Shown here one piece after another: positions 20,915 to 33,517 of a stretch of DNA of 64,000 bases. Within the stretch, counting starts at the first letter, position 1. Every line of letters starts with the position of its first letter. The translations under genes were made by a program, and so were the position numbers. The notes under the pieces are model-generated. The model did not search any database. It was not told where the DNA came from and saw nothing but the letters and a program-made list of their open reading frames with translations. The DNA comes from Branchiostoma belcheri (taxonomy: Eukaryota > Chordata > Leptocardii > Amphioxiformes > Branchiostomatidae), in NCBI RefSeq assembly GCF_001625305.1, contig NW_017804098.1, positions 1,303,553 to 1,367,552 on the forward strand. Direction: 5' to 3'.

Positions 20915-23660
20915 TATAATGTACATATTCGTTGTCTCCTATGCCCGCCTATTAATTCCGAAGAAGTCACTGATTAATGAATGCCTACTAATTGTAAATC
21001 TTACAGAACTGATAAACCGCTTTAACGATCTTAAGTAACATTTCTATTATGCGGATTTTTCTGAGAACATATTCTTCTTTTCCGAAATCTTCTTGTCCTT
21101 TGATTTCCTATGATTATACCAATTATGCCAACATGCTCCCCCTCCCCATTCCACCTCACACACATACGCAAACGTCGATTCATGCTTTCTACTTTAGAAT
21201 ATGTCCTGATAGTACAGAAACAAACAGCTGAGACATAGTAAAAAGACACATTCGGATCTCCACTTAGTAAAACGTGCAATGCACAATGTTTCCTTTGCGA
21301 CATATGTTTACATGTTTGGTCCGACGTCCGGGGAAAACAAGGTTTAAGAAAACGGTACGTAGACAATTGGAATGTTGCTGTAGACTGCAGTGTAACTTTG
21401 TATGAGCACATCTTCACCTACCTGATAGGTCTAGAGGAAGTTTCTGGTCCTATAAACAACACCAGCCTGCCCAAACGTACGCCTTCACTCCAAGATACGG
21501 TCCCAAACATGGCTAAATTACGTCGGTAAATTTTGGTAAGTCTTGACAGTTAGCACGTCTAGCGCTACGACGCTTGTTAAGGGACTGTGCGATATTTATC
21601 AGGGGAAGGGGTGGTGTGTAGAAGGGGAGGGCCATGGAAAAAAATGCTTTACCAAACTAACCGATCTGCGAAGTGAGGTTTCAGGTTACTCCAAACCCAG
21701 CACATATCATGGTTGGGAAGTCGCTGACATCCAAGTCGTGGAAAGGTCCTGAATGGGAGTCTTTTATTTATAATAAACTTGTTTATTTTCAAATCTTCGT
21801 TATGGAAAAAAATATCTTACGCATCCTTGTGTGAGAATGACGAAAATAATGATGAGTAAACTAAGCACCTATTGGGAAAATGTGGTAAAATATTGTAATG
21901 CCGCAAATAAGGCTGGTCTATTGAAATCGGTGGAATGTGACCACTGCTGCCATCTCTTTTGTTCCCATTACTTACCACTGCTTAATAAACCTCTTTCATG
22001 AAAAGCTGTGTGTTTTGAAATACGGTACCATGTTCACCATGAGATCATTGCTGGGAAAACAATGTAGCCTGGGTGCCAGGCCCCTGTGCCACGATACTCA
22101 ATTCAGTCGGGGAAACCACCCGCCCAGAACCCAGAATTGGCAGCCGGGGTGTCATTTATACCTGAAGATAAATTGTATCTAACTTTATTATGCAAGTTAG
22201 ATGATTTTGTATAGGCTCTGTGATTGTGATCAACAACTTTTTCTAACTATACCTAAGCGCCGGGTCAGCGGCCGGTACATGTATGTACTTGCACTGAAAT
22301 CTTTATTGTTTGTGTAGAGTTGCCTCTAGGCAAACAGTACAATACTATATGCATTATTTTCTATTCCCAGATAGCTAGCTTCAAGTTTCCATGTGAAACA
22401 CTACTGATAACGGTCTACTACTGAGACTAAATTGAACCCCTTGTACCTTAACACTTGTGTCAATATGTGCTATCCGGCTTATACCAGGCCAGTTGTTGGT
22501 TTTGATCATGTTACCGGGAGCTATAGGGGTAGAAGGGGAGGTGTGAGTAGGAGACATAAGCTCTGTAGGATTACACATAGTCAGAACAACTGGGGAAAAA
22601 ACGATGTTTAAGAGGGACAGAGTATTGCGCAATGTATCTGTGGATTGTAATTCTCAAAGCAACAGTTTTTGTGAGAAGGGATCCGGAAGAGTAATCCCCT
22701 CACTCATGCTAACCAATGGAAGGTCACTTAGGAACAAAACAAAAACACAATTGAGAATTACTTAACACAAATTATATGTGTAACTGAAACCTGGGCGAGG
22801 TCTAGGTACTGAACAGGGCTCCTACTTCGTGAGAGCTACAGTTTTAGCTAGAGGAATAAAGGTGTCTAGCCCGCTAGCTATATAATATAGTCAGATCATA
22901 GTAGGCCAATGTTATCTTTTCGCTCTTTGGTGTCTTATCCGCCCGTACAGGCACAAAATGAGACGCATGCTTTTAATTAGCTCTCCTACGACAGGTCAGT
23001 AGTAAAAAAAGACTCACTGTAAAACAACGTGGGCTTCTAGAAGAAATTATCTATGTATATGTTGCTGCTATGGCAAGTTAAACAGCAGACTAGAAAGATG
23101 CCATCTACATTATTGGAGCAAAATGATCTGGTATCGTTACAGCATCATAAGTCAGAATAGCATTGATGGTTTGCAGTAACAGCCCAGCTCCTCCGCTATA
23201 GGGACTGCAAAGAAAACAGTTCCTTATGCATGGTCTAACACAGGGAGTCCTGCATCAAAATTCACCTGAGGGGCTTATGTTCGCACTGAATCAGATCTAG
23301 AGCTGCCCTGTGCAGACCCTAAAATAGTCTAGCATCCAGGCCATGTGTTAAGGAATCTACCTAGGCTATATACGTGCAGGCACCCAGGCTATAAGCCATG
23401 TGCAGGCCTTATTTCAAACTGATAAATAATGAGCGTGACATATATGACCTTTGTTTGGGCTTTGTTTGCGTCAGGAACTGACCGTTAAAAACACCGACCA
23501 CTTCGGCCTTCATATACAACGGAGCGGCTAGGAATACGTGCTGCGTGTCGTTTTAAATTTGGATCAGTTCAACTGAGCACCACCAGGTCATGTCCTTGAC
23601 ATGAAGGGAGGCTCACCTTGGGGGTTTACAGCAACTTAGACAGGTCTATTACTCAGCAGC
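20915..23660. other. No gene recognised
   Basis: Mostly unique-looking AT-rich DNA. One minus-strand start at 21509 runs to a donor-like GTAGGT near 21421 (MFGTVSWSEGV...), but nothing else supports it as an exon. Confidence 0.4.
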
Positions 23661-23679
23661 AGCAGCAGGGAGCAGAGTC

Positions 23680-23830
23680 CGTTCCAGTTCACCTGCGAGC
23701 AGTGCGGATGACCTTGCAGATCCAGAATTGGACTCCTGAGCCACATGCGGGTGCACAGGGAGAGGGTGCAACGTAGAAATCATCGGCAACGATGGACAAC
23801 CAAGATCACTCGACTTATCGGGTTATGCTC
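23680..23830 (+). mobile_element. LINE ORF2 tail with a C2H2-type zinc finger
   Basis: The FTCEQCG ... CRSRIGLLSHMRVH pattern, with a frameshift or stop after the first cysteine pair, is the C-terminal zinc-finger signature with SRIGL found at the ends of many LINE polyproteins. Only the tail remains. Confidence 0.55.
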
Positions 23831-24082
23831 TCAGCGCTGTATACAACCCTGAAAACCCTTTGATTGCCATTTGGGTCGAAATTAATGCTTATTGTTGACA
23901 GAGGTAAGGGTGAAATAACCTTGCAAAACGTTTTCGTTTGTTGCAGTGCATCCGTAATCCGGTAGGTAGCGCTATACACCATGGCAATCCTAAAAAAACA
24001 GCTGCTGCGGTTGCTGTAAGGTCCGCGAGGGGTCTATTGTCGTTGGGGCCCTGTTTTTACCAGAACAAACATTCATTCCATG

Positions 24083-24730
24083 GGTGGCCTGTTTAATGGA
24101 AGACCGGACCAAACAAAAAATAGTAGCCGTAAAAAAGGGGCGCACAAAACGATAGATAAACCGCTCTACCTGGTGAGAAAACTATGTCATCCCAGCCAGG
24201 TACCACCGCATGCATGGCCTGTTTAATGGTAGACCGGACCAAACAAAAAATAGTAGCCCCTAAAAAGGTGCGCACAAAACGATAGATAAACCGCTCTACC
24301 TGGTGAGAAAACTATGTCATCCCAGCCAGGTACCACCGCACGCATGGCCTGTTTAATGGTAGACCGGACAAAACAAAAAAATAGTAGCCCCTACAAAGGC
24401 CGGGCGCACAAAACGATAGATAAACCGCTCTACCTGGTGAGAAAACTATGTCATCTCAGCCAGGTAAGCACACCTGTTTTTGATGGTAGGTCAGACCAAA
24501 CAAAAAATAGTAACCCCTAAAAAGGGGCGCACAAAACGATAGAAAAACCGCTCTACCTGGTGAGACAACTATGTCATACCAGCCAGGTACCACCGCACGC
24601 ATGGCCTGTTTAATGGTAGACCGGACAAAACGAAAAAAAAATAGTAGCCCCTAAAAGGGGGCGCACAAAACGATAAAAAAACCGCTCTACCTGGTGAGAC
24701 AACCAAGTCATCTCAGCCAGGTAAGCACAC
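24083..24730 (+). repeat. 130-bp satellite, five units
   Basis: Units begin around GCATGGCCTGTTTAATGGTA, with starts near 24083, 24213, 24343, about 24470 (degenerate) and 24600. Each contains ACAAAACGATAGATAAACCG and CTACCTGGTGAGA. A piece of the same unit reappears next to the gap at 51299-51331. Confidence 0.92.
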
Positions 24731-24834
24731 CGACATCACAAGGATGCATCCATGGGTGGGTGAACAGACATTGCAAGACCATGTTAGAACATTTATCCAT
24801 GCATTGGAAGTTTGTATACTTACTATTGCGGTTT

Positions 24835-25265
24835 CACCGTACAGGTAATATCTGTGTCAGTCTTTTATCTGGTAACCATGTAAGGCACCGTACAGGTAAT
24901 ATCTATGTCAGTCTTTTATCTGGTAACCATGTAAGGCACCGTACAGGTAATATCTGTGTCAGTCTTTTATCTGGTAACCATGTAAGGCACCGTACAGGTA
25001 ATATCTGTGTCAGCCTTTTATCTGGTAACCATGTAAGGCACCGTACAGGTAATATCTGTGTCAGCCTTTTATCTGGTAACCATGTAAGGCACCGTAAGGT
25101 AATATCTGTGTCAGCCTTTTATCTGGTAACCATGTAAGACACCTTACAGGTAATATCTGTGTCAGCCTTTTATCTGGTAACCATGTAAGGCACCGTACAG
25201 GTAATATCTATGTCAGTCTTTTATCGGTGGACCAGGCAAGGCACCGTGCAGGTAATATCTGTGTG
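24835..25265 (+). repeat. 51-bp minisatellite, about 8.5 units
   Basis: Exactly 51-base units (CACCGTACAGGTAATATCTG core) start at 24835. The last units are degenerate. Because 51 is 17 codons, one strand shows a repeating peptide, which has no independent support as protein. Confidence 0.92.
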
Positions 25266-25544
25266 GCCCTTTCATCTAGTATCCAGATAATTTGGAGCTG
25301 TGCGGTAATTCCAATTTTCAATGTTACCTGCAGAGAAGAGTGTGTCGGGCTCTGCTAGTTCCTTGTGCAGATTTGCTCGGAATCAAACCCTCCCTAGTTC
25401 CTTTTCCTGTGCCTCCTTTGTGATGTTTTTCACCTAGCATGGTGCAAAAAAAAGATACAGTAATGTAACTTTACATTGCAAAGGGTACTGATGTATCGTT
25501 GTGCAATCAAACGTTTAACGTAGAAAACTACAAGTAAATATTTA

Positions 25545-26627
25545 CTTCTTGCTGTGCCCTCTTCTTCTCCTTATCACTGCCATGTAAGAATCTGGCGAGT
25601 ACATCAGAAATACTGGGAGTTGTGGCTGGTTTCTTCTTGATGGGCGTCCTGCCGTTGGGACACGGGACACGGCCTCTTCCCAACGGACCCGATAGCGGAA
25701 GGGCCACAGGGGGTCGTCCCGCCTGTCAAAGTTCCAGCTACCTCTCAATCGCCCTCTACCTCCTCATCGTCTACTTCCTCCCCTCGTCTGGATTTGGAAC
25801 CTGAAGCATATCACAAAGAAAGGTCAAGCTTTTCACCATTCGCGAACAAACACAAAGAGAGAAGGTATTGTAACACTTTTTAGACTCACGGAACCAAAAT
25901 GCGAATACATGTACTTACCGATCCCAGGTCGTCTGGAAGTTTGGTTACACAAAAGGGGTCGAGGAACTGATAACGCTGCAGTTTCCAGCGTTGTAGGCTG
26001 GTGAGACACTTTTCCAGCCCCGAACTTCCCTATTTTCAACCGCTTCAGTCGTACATATTCCGTCCTGTGGGACTTGAATCTCCTGGCGATGTCTTCAGCT
26101 TCACATTGGAAAAAGCGCAAACACATTATTGTGAAAGCTAAATCACTTTAAGGATGGCTCCCCGAAAGCCCTAATGTTCAAAAAATTGAATCTAAATCTG
26201 AATGACAAGGAACATTACCGAAATTATTTGTACCCTGGCAAAAACACCACAAAAAAAGACAAGAAAACAATAGCATGGTGAAAGAACAATTCCATGTCAA
26301 CTTCATGAATAATGACCATGTGGAAACTTACGTTTGGTCCCCATTCCAGATGTCCTACAGAACTGTTCCATGCATGAGGACTCTCTTTTTCTCCTTGACT
26401 TTGTAGTCTGGCTGACTCTTATCTTAAAAAAAAAGTGGGTTGGCCTCATAGAAGTCCGCAATTGCGTCTTCTAGGTTGTGCTTGAGGCCACCTTCTACTT
26501 CATCACCACGACCATCCTTATTCCCAGGGGCAACTTCATCCCAGGACTCTGGGTCATCTTCGCGGTGTTCTGTGACCTTCTTTTTGGTAGCCTGGAGACA
26601 CCTTTTCACCTTTTTCTTCGGCGCCAT
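25545..26627 (-). pseudogene. MADF-domain gene, apparently inactivated
   Basis: Three minus-strand exons can be outlined: 26332-26627, 25919-26098 and about 25545-25800. The start MAPKKKVKRC contains a nuclear-localisation-like basic run and is followed by an acidic stretch. IADFYEANPLF, then DYKVKEKKRV, DIWNGDQ, and AEDIARRFKSHRTEYVRLKR fit the helical MADF DNA-binding domain seen in animal transcription regulators. Damage includes a frame change at the T-run near 26427, an in-frame TAG (VL*DIW), a phase mismatch between exons 1 and 2, and a TGA in exon 3 (VEGD*EVAG). Another frame of exon 3 reads ISDVLARFLHGSDKEKKRAQ, a plausible C-terminus. Sequencing error in the homopolymer could explain one defect but not all. 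Confidence 0.6.
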
Positions 26628-26748
26628 CTTGTCACATCAAGGAGGTTATAGTGGGTCACAAGTACTTGCAGTTCATGAATTTGACAGCGGACCAGATACA
26701 CGTAATGGTCCAGGTGTAGGGCAAGCATTCGGACGACGTGCGCCCGTC

Positions 26749-26793
26749 GATCGCCCGTCGCTCGGACGACGCTCGCCCGAGCGACGGGCGATT
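26749..26793. repeat. GC-rich hairpin
   Basis: GATCGCCCGTCGCTCGG is followed 11 bases later by its near-perfect reverse complement. CpG-rich CGATCG motifs recur at 27066-27190, suggesting an unclassified inverted-repeat element of roughly 450 bases. Confidence 0.6.
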
Positions 26794-27644
26794 GCAAATT
26801 TCGCCTATTTTATTATTAGTCTGTAATTTTCACACTATGGCTGATTTATTAACATGTAGGTTCAGTATACTACCCAATTCCCTTTTCTATGATCATCTTT
26901 TTCTGCACATTCGCTCCATAAATTCCACACAAAATTTCGATAAGAAATACATGAACATTAATTGAACTATTATCTTTCTACGAGGATGGTCTGGTCTCAC
27001 TTCAACCGCGTACAAGAGGTAGTGCTACATCATGGGACATTCATTATCATAGATGCATTCCCAAGCGATCGCCCGAGCCTCGCACAATGTGACCGAGACG
27101 ATTTTCAAGCCAAAAATACGCGCGATCGTCGGTTGATCTCAAAATCGGCCGATCTTTCGGCAATTGACAAATACGGCCGAAGCTCGTCGACAATGTGACG
27201 CGGGCATAAGGACAATAAGGCAAAAAAATTGACATGAGAAAAAGATAAAAAAATTATAATGTATCGTATTTCTTAATAAAACGTATAGATCCCATAGGAC
27301 TTTGGTCAAATATCAACAATGCCCGTAGCTCTCCATTCAAGAAAAGAAAATTGCTTTTACCTCGGTAATGTGTGATGAAATCGTAGTATAAAGTGAATAC
27401 ACAGCCAAGAAATCAGAACGTTCCTGGCTTTGCGAATGTTGTTTCCAACTTGTTACCAAGTTGGTTTGAACTGATTGAGAGTTCCCAATTTCAGCGTTGT
27501 AGAAGACATGGTGTGTTTCACGACTTGTTGGGGTCCCCTCGTTTGGTTTCTTGCCGTCTGGATCACTGTAGAAGGCTGGAGAGATGGAATCCTCGGTCCG
27601 AGTGGAACAGTGTTCGCGTTGAGGTTGTTTCCCCCCTCGGGTCG

Positions 27645-28060
27645 GATTGCTGTGTCAGGTCGGCGCAGGATTGCTGTGTCGGGTCGGCGCAGGATTGCTG
27701 TGTCGGGTCGGCGCAGGANNNNNNNNNNNNNNNNNNNNNNNNNNNNNNNNNNNNNNNNNNNNNNNNNNNNNNNNNNNNNNNNNNNNNNNNNNNNNNNNNN
27801 NNNNNNNNNNNNNNNNNNNNNNNNNNNNNNNNNNNNNNNNNNNNNNNNNNNNNNNNNNNNNNNNNNNNNNNNNNNNNNNNNNNNNNNNNNNNNNNNNNNN
27901 NNNNNNNNNNNNNNNNNNNNNNNNNNNNNNNNNNNNNNNNGTCGGGTCGGCGCAGGATTGCTGAGTCGGGTCGGCGCAGGATTGCTGTGTCGGGTCGGCG
28001 CAGAATTGCTGTGTCGGGTCGGCGCAGGATTGCTGTGTCGGGTCGGTGCAGAATTTTTGT
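27645..28060 (-). repeat. 24-bp VNTR coding an octapeptide
   Basis: GTCGGGTCGGCGCAGGATTG plus 4 bases repeats on both sides of the gap. 24 bases is 8 codons, so unit-number changes keep the ORF1 frame open. The true copy number is unknown. Confidence 0.9.
27719..27940. other. Assembly gap (222 N)
   Basis: A run of N inside the 24-bp repeat. Its length is probably an estimate. Confidence 0.99.
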
Positions 28061-29673
28061 GTTTGGAGAAGACCGGGTCGTAGAAGTCACGTCTCGGTAG
28101 GTCGGGTTTGGACCAATGTAGAACATGGGGTGTGGTGTTCATCCCAGGAGACGAAGCTGGACTGAGGGTGCGTTTAATGTCAGCCACCAAGTGTTTGGTG
28201 CCGCTTTTGGGGTTGAGGTGAATTTGGTCTGATAGGTAGAGACTTCTATCCCGAGTTAGCTGTTTGTGTTTGATGTAGATGATGTTTGTTATTTTTGACA
28301 TGTTAAGCATCTCTTGGTTGTAGTCTCTGATGTTCTTGTTCAACACAGAAGTATGGTTCGGCCCCCTCTGTAGCACCTGAGATAACGCTACTTGTGCGTT
28401 CGGGAAAGAGCTTCTGGTTGTCTCGAGTAGTTCTCGAGTCTTTTGTACTGTATCGCGAACAGAGTCTCGGAGATATTTTGTGTTGTCGAGGTCATTGGAC
28501 CCGACATGTAGAATCACGGTTTCAGTCGTCAGATCTGTCATGTTCCTGATGGTTCCGGTGGCGGCTGTGACGGTGCTGCATCTGTGCAACATAGCAGACT
28601 TTCCTTGAAAGGCACGATCTTTGTTGACGTCTCTGAACAAAGAATCTGCAAAGACTTGCTTGAGTATTATTGTTCTGTGTATTGTTCAGGCTCAAAGCTG
28701 CTCGCGTGTTGGTGCAATTTTTGTCGGTTAACGCTTTTTTGAGATGGGCGATAGGTGTTCTGTTGTTATTCTGGTTAACAGATGACGTATCATTGTAATG
28801 TGAAGTGGCATCAACGTGTGAGTTGGCGGCGTTTTCCTGATTAACGGTAGTCGCATCTTTGTCTTGCAGAGTGTTGTCATTGTGCGAGTTGGCGGCAGCG
28901 CTGTTGTCATGCAGAGGAGGAGCTGTTTGAGACACGGCGGTCTCCTTTTTTGTCAAGTTACAGTGGCAAGAAGCCAACATCTGTTCCAATTCTTTTGTTC
29001 TGGCAGCTAGGACGGTGATTTCTGAGTCCTGTGTTTTGATGACTTAATTCTTGAAGCTCTGCGTTTGAGGCTGATAGTGAATCCACTTTACATGACATGC
29101 CACGAATCCTCTCCTCCCACAAACCCCTTACAGTCGTTGACTCTTCTACTTGCTTTTCCTTCTGTAGAACAATGTCTCCGTGAGCCTTGAAAGGGTCACT
29201 TTTTGAGTTTGGAGATTGCCTTTCTGATGTGGGCCTCTAACGATTTCTGTGTTGATTCTATCTGTGTGGTCAGTTGCTTTAAAGTCTGCGCGTGTGCTAC
29301 ATCTCTTTCGTTGTCTTTGGACAGCAGGTCATCTTTGAGTGTGTTGAAGTTTTGCACAAAACCAACAAATTGATCTTGTAGTTCATCAAATCCGCCTCAC
29401 AACTGTCTGCACACTTTGATGTCACCTATATGAGAGGGTCTGCACTCACCACCTTGTTTGTAGAATATCATAGGATATATAACTGGGACATAACATGTGG
29501 GATCTGTTCTAATTTTTCCACGTTTTGTCACAATATGCAGTTGAGTAATGACGTGTGTTCTTGGCGTAAGTGAAAAGCATCAGTGGATGTGTGAGCCATC
29601 ACCGCAATTTTGACGACTGCCAATAGGTTTGTAACGGTGGTTGTCTTTGTACATTTTGGTATCATGTCAATAC

Positions 29674-30374
29674 TCACGTGTAGAAGCTCTTCAGTTTCAG
29701 TTTATTTCGCACAAAATGTAACAATACATTCAAATACAAGAAAATATAAATGAAATGTTCGGACTTCAAGTTCTTTCCTCCATCTGCGAACATCGCAATG
29801 TTAGGTCTGAATGGCAAAGATGTGATGCCTGTGATGGACGCCCTGCGTCGATCAGCAAGCCGAATCAAGGGGCGTGTCAACCTCCACGGGGCAGGTGGCG
29901 TGGGGTGTTCTTCGGCGTCCGGCATGATGTTTGTGTCGAACCTTCCGAGTTGTGTTTCAAACTGGCGAATACCGAATGTATCAAGAGTATCTCCTTGGCC
30001 CATTACCACCAGAAGCTGTACATTGCAGAAGAAATAACTGTAAAAAAGCAATGGTAACGTAGGCATGACCATTTCTTCATTTCTTCATCCCTTTACAACA
30101 CTCAATTTCAGAATTTGCATATCAATGTGAACCAAGATGGATGCGCTGTAATCTTTCCCTGCATTTTCAGTTCTTCATCTACTGAAAATCTACTTTTTCT
30201 AGTGCCATCTGCTACCAAAACTATTTGGATCCTAAAGATAAGTATACAACCGTCATCCCTATGTATTAATTTCTCCCGTATTTCCGATCCTTCCTTGTTA
30301 AATGTCCATTTCTTGTTTATGGGGTAGCAAGCTTCCATATTGGTATTCTGCTGCTCAATTTGTAAATCGAACAT
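29674..30374. other. Unassigned region
   Basis: Minus-strand frames at 29674-30072 and 30108-30374 lack family motifs. A minus-strand AATAAA near 29705 could be the poly(A) signal of an unidentified transcript or element. Confidence 0.3.
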
Positions 30375-30700
30375 CCTCCTCTCCTTGTAGTTTTATATCC
30401 TAGTAGAGACTTCATAATCATGCTCATATTCCTAGGTATCTCTACTGTTGTGAAGGGCACTGTCGTACTTGGCATCCCCAAGGCATTACTCGGTTGGGCT
30501 AAGGCAGCCTATGGCATACTATGAGTAGTATTTCATACATATGCCTGTAACTTTTGATAGCTTGGTCGCACCACAACTAAACTTCACACAGTTCTAGTAG
30601 TACTTGAAACACATTGAATAAAGGTTATTTTATTTTTACTACTTCTGAATTTTTGGGTTAAAAATCAACATCTTGGTTATAAAAAAGCTGTTAACTTCAT

Positions 30701-31004
30701 GGCTTTACGCGCAAGCGGTAACAACACCTTTCATCATGATATTTGACAAGTAGAAAGCCAACCCCCTATTTATTATTTTTGTCCGAGGCTATTTTGTTTT
30801 AAATGACAGTTACATTGTTTTTTTGGGCCAAAAACGACAGAAACAGCTATTTTTCTGTCATTTTTCATTAAAAAATCGCCACAGTTAAAAAATTTCGACT
30901 TATTTGCAAAATAGCCTCGGACAATTTTGTTTTAAAAGTGATAATACGTAAACATGGATTACTCTAAGGATGAATTTTGTTGTTTTCAGCCGCGCGTAAA
31001 GCTG
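30701..31004. mobile_element. Imperfect inverted-repeat (MITE-like) element
   Basis: GGCTTTACGCGC at the left mirrors GCGCGTAAAGCTG at the right. Inside, GTCCGAGGCTATTTTG mirrors AAAATAGCCTCGGAC. The whole segment can fold back on itself. No coding capacity. Confidence 0.55.
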
Positions 31005-31451
31005 TTTAAGTCATACTCCGTGAATAAAATGCGTAACAACGCGGGTTTACAGGGAAAACATACAAATGACCGCCGGTAACCCCGAATTAGAACACGCGTT
31101 CTATTCGAATGACGTCATATCGAACATGGTGGAACATGATTCGGGTTCGAAACATGTATGTGGCAATCGTGCAGACACACGTCCGATCTCGAACATGAAT
31201 ATCAGCCTAGGCCGCCTTAACCCAACCGAGTATTTGTGATTGCATTATTACTGGCGATTATCCCGCGCCCAAGTACTGCTCCCCATTACGATGGACATAG
31301 TACGCTGACAATAAGCTATGAGCTGGCTCCGAACAATATACAAATCGGTGTGTTGTGACGTCGCCATGTGGTCTTGTCTTTAGAAAGGAACAGCCAATAA
31401 CTCTTTAGAGCACCCAGACTAATGTGATAGTGAGTAAATACTACTTCCTTA

Positions 31452-32757
31452 CCTTTCTTGTGAATCCAGCTAGGACATGCATTGGATCTATGGGAACATA
31501 TGTAATGGTGTCCATATAGGGGATCCGGCAGATTTCCGAAACGCCACCAACTCCTTCCTGCTTCTTAACGGCTTTGGCTTCCTCTGAATTCAATGAGAAA
31601 TGCATACGCATGATTGTACTACAACGTTAACAATCCTCTTTTCTGTTGACAAATCGCAAAAGGAAACGATAAAGGTACAGCATATAACAGCAGTAATATA
31701 AGCAAGTTCGTTTACAAAGGTTACAACAATACTAGTAACTACCAAACATCTACAGCAAGTAATCGAAGCTATTTACACCAACTATAAGAGCCACAGATAG
31801 CACTGGTAATGCTACCTTTCTAGACATTTATGTGTTACAAATAGATCAAACTACCCGCTCTGCCCTGTTCCCGGAGCTCTTCCACACGCCGCCCTATTGT
31901 CACCATTTGTTGATGGGTGCGTCGTGGGGGGGGGGGGGGGCGACTGCTATCTTCTCCACTGTCTCGTTCCACATGACCTTCCTCATTGACCCGGGGGTAG
32001 TGGCCCTGTCCAGGGAGGCGTAGATCAGAGTTCTCTGGTAGGTAACAGCGATGTTGGGGGAAAATTGTTCTTCTGATCAGACGTGGACGTACACCCTTTG
32101 CGTTGTCTTTGTCGCAACCACGTAGACATAGTGATGCGTTGAGGCATCAAAGGTGTTTGGAACACCATCAGCGAGTTGCAGGAGGTCGTCTACCAGTGGT
32201 GTGAGGGCGAAGTCCATGTTCGTGGGCTTCTTAGGTCCGTAAATGATGCCATACAACAAGGTCGTGCTTACGTCATTACGGACGGACCTCGGTAGGTCGT
32301 CCACTGTAACTACGATTGGCCATACCTGGGATTGGTATGAAATGATGATATCCCATCTACCGAAACGCTGAGGGTCAATCCTCTGGCATCCCCTTGGAAA
32401 AAGCCACCGTTGGCATTGAGGCTTTTCCAGAAGTCGGTTTTCTGGATGTCATGTTTCACGTCATCATTTTCTCGCTCTGGCCTTGTGCTGTCTGTTGTTG
32501 CAAGGGTGCCAAAGCCGTGTGTTCCAAAAAGCCAGGCGAGGTACTCTTTTAAAGAAAAGTAATGGAACACTTTTTGGTGTGTTGCAAATGGGACACCGTT
32601 GAAGTCGTGCCTTATCCCCGGTGTAGATGCAGCAGTCCTTTGGGCAAACGTGCGCTTTGTGCTTGACAATGATGTTGTTGTTCATCACTTTCTTGAAACC
32701 CTTTATACTCCTGGGAATGTTGTTAGGCGCAGGCAGCAGGAAGCTGATGATATTCAT
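31452..32757 (-). pseudogene. CACTA/EnSpm-type transposase remnant
   Basis: Minus-strand frames in order: 32757-32464 with CPKDCCIYTGD and CPICN (a two-CxxC zinc ribbon), 32669-32310 with FHYFSLKEYLAWLFG and LTLSVSVDGI, 32304-32077 with DDLPRSVRNDV and LTPLVDDLLQLADG. A further exon at about 31452-31586 carries GVSEICRIPYMDTITYVPID then PMHVLAGFTRK, bounded by an acceptor (AATTCAG) and the donor GTAAGG. This block order matches Tnp2-type transposases and their domesticated relatives. Frameshifts between the first blocks make it a pseudogene. The MITE copy at 32758 abuts its 5' end. Confidence 0.65.
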
Positions 32758-33505
32758 CCCTACCTAGACCGGGGGTGGGGGAGTGCCCGCGCCACTTTGA
32801 TGTCAACTAGCGTCTGAACGGCTAGTGCTAGAATGATCAAACTTGGTCACTTTTTCTAGAATATAGTTGGCAACAATTCTCTATCATTGGAATAAGATAA
32901 TTTGTTTTGTGTTGCCATGGCAACGGGTTTCTGACAGGCATTTTTTGCTTAAGTTAGTGTTTTTGTTTCAACAATACAACTTTATGGATTTTATGTTATT
33001 TTACTCATGGTTTGTAATATTAATAACATCCCATATAATGTTATGCAAATTTTATCATTAAATATGCATAATCTTTGCTATTTTGATGACGTCATTGGCC
33101 AAAATCTAAGATGGCGGACCAAATCATTAGAACAGGTATATACAGGTTATTTTCATTAAAATTTCATCAATACTTCCATTTCTTTTCCCAAAAAAGTTTT
33201 AAATAAATGTCTTTAGTACGTTAACGATGTATAGGCTTTATTATAAAAAAAAGTTTTTAAAAATTCAAGATTGATGATCCATGATGGCGGATATCTTAGA
33301 TATGCATGGCCTAATTTTATGACGTCACCGGTGTTACTATGGGCAACATAAGACCTAGTACACCCCAATATTCTGTCATAAACACTTTTGGTAAAGTTAA
33401 TTTGTATACCGTTAAGTTTTCAGGGAATAACCTATCTAGACGTTTTGGGCCAACAAAATCACATTAATGACGTCTTAATGACGTCATATTACGTCATTAA
33501 CATAA
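32758..33505 (+). mobile_element. piggyBac-type MITE copy, 3' end missing
   Basis: Colinear with 47389 to about 48140 (offset 14,631-14,640) starting CCCTACCTAGACCGGGGGTG. It carries the perfect X-box palindrome at 32911-32924 and ATGGCGG motifs. The last 150 or so bases, including the right terminus, are absent, and no TTAA flanks the left end. It lies between the transposase remnant and the LINE ORF2 start. Confidence 0.85.
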
Positions 33506-33517
33506 TCATGAAACTGT

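Larger units (their letters stand above)
27453..29400 (-). pseudogene. LINE ORF1 with coiled coil and SGNH-hydrolase domain
   Basis: Reading down the minus strand: a coiled-coil stretch (LKDDLLSKDNERDVAHAQ, near 29350-29200, with frameshifts and stops), an Asn/Thr-rich linker, then an SGNH-type esterase domain. That domain has VFADSLFRD (nucleophile Ser), VILHVGSNDL (G-x-N-D) and SDQIHLN (D-x-x-H). The Ser, Asn and Asp/His positions are all present. SGNH domains of this kind occur in ORF1 proteins of CR1/L2-type LINEs. The C-terminus is an expanded 8-residue repeat (APTRHSNP type), which is interrupted by an assembly gap. No reverse transcriptase follows within the window. Confidence 0.7.

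Noticed and set aside
21421-21509. Possible minus-strand first exon (MFGTVSWSEGV)
   Set aside because: A start and a donor-like GTAGGT are present, but no partner exon, promoter or family match was found.
24694-25137. 147-residue ORF with a repeated 17-residue unit
   Set aside because: Direct translation of the 51-bp minisatellite. The unit length is a multiple of three, so the frame stays open without selection.
24835-25265. Possible CRISPR-like array
   Set aside because: The units are contiguous tandem copies with no unique spacers, and the genome is animal.
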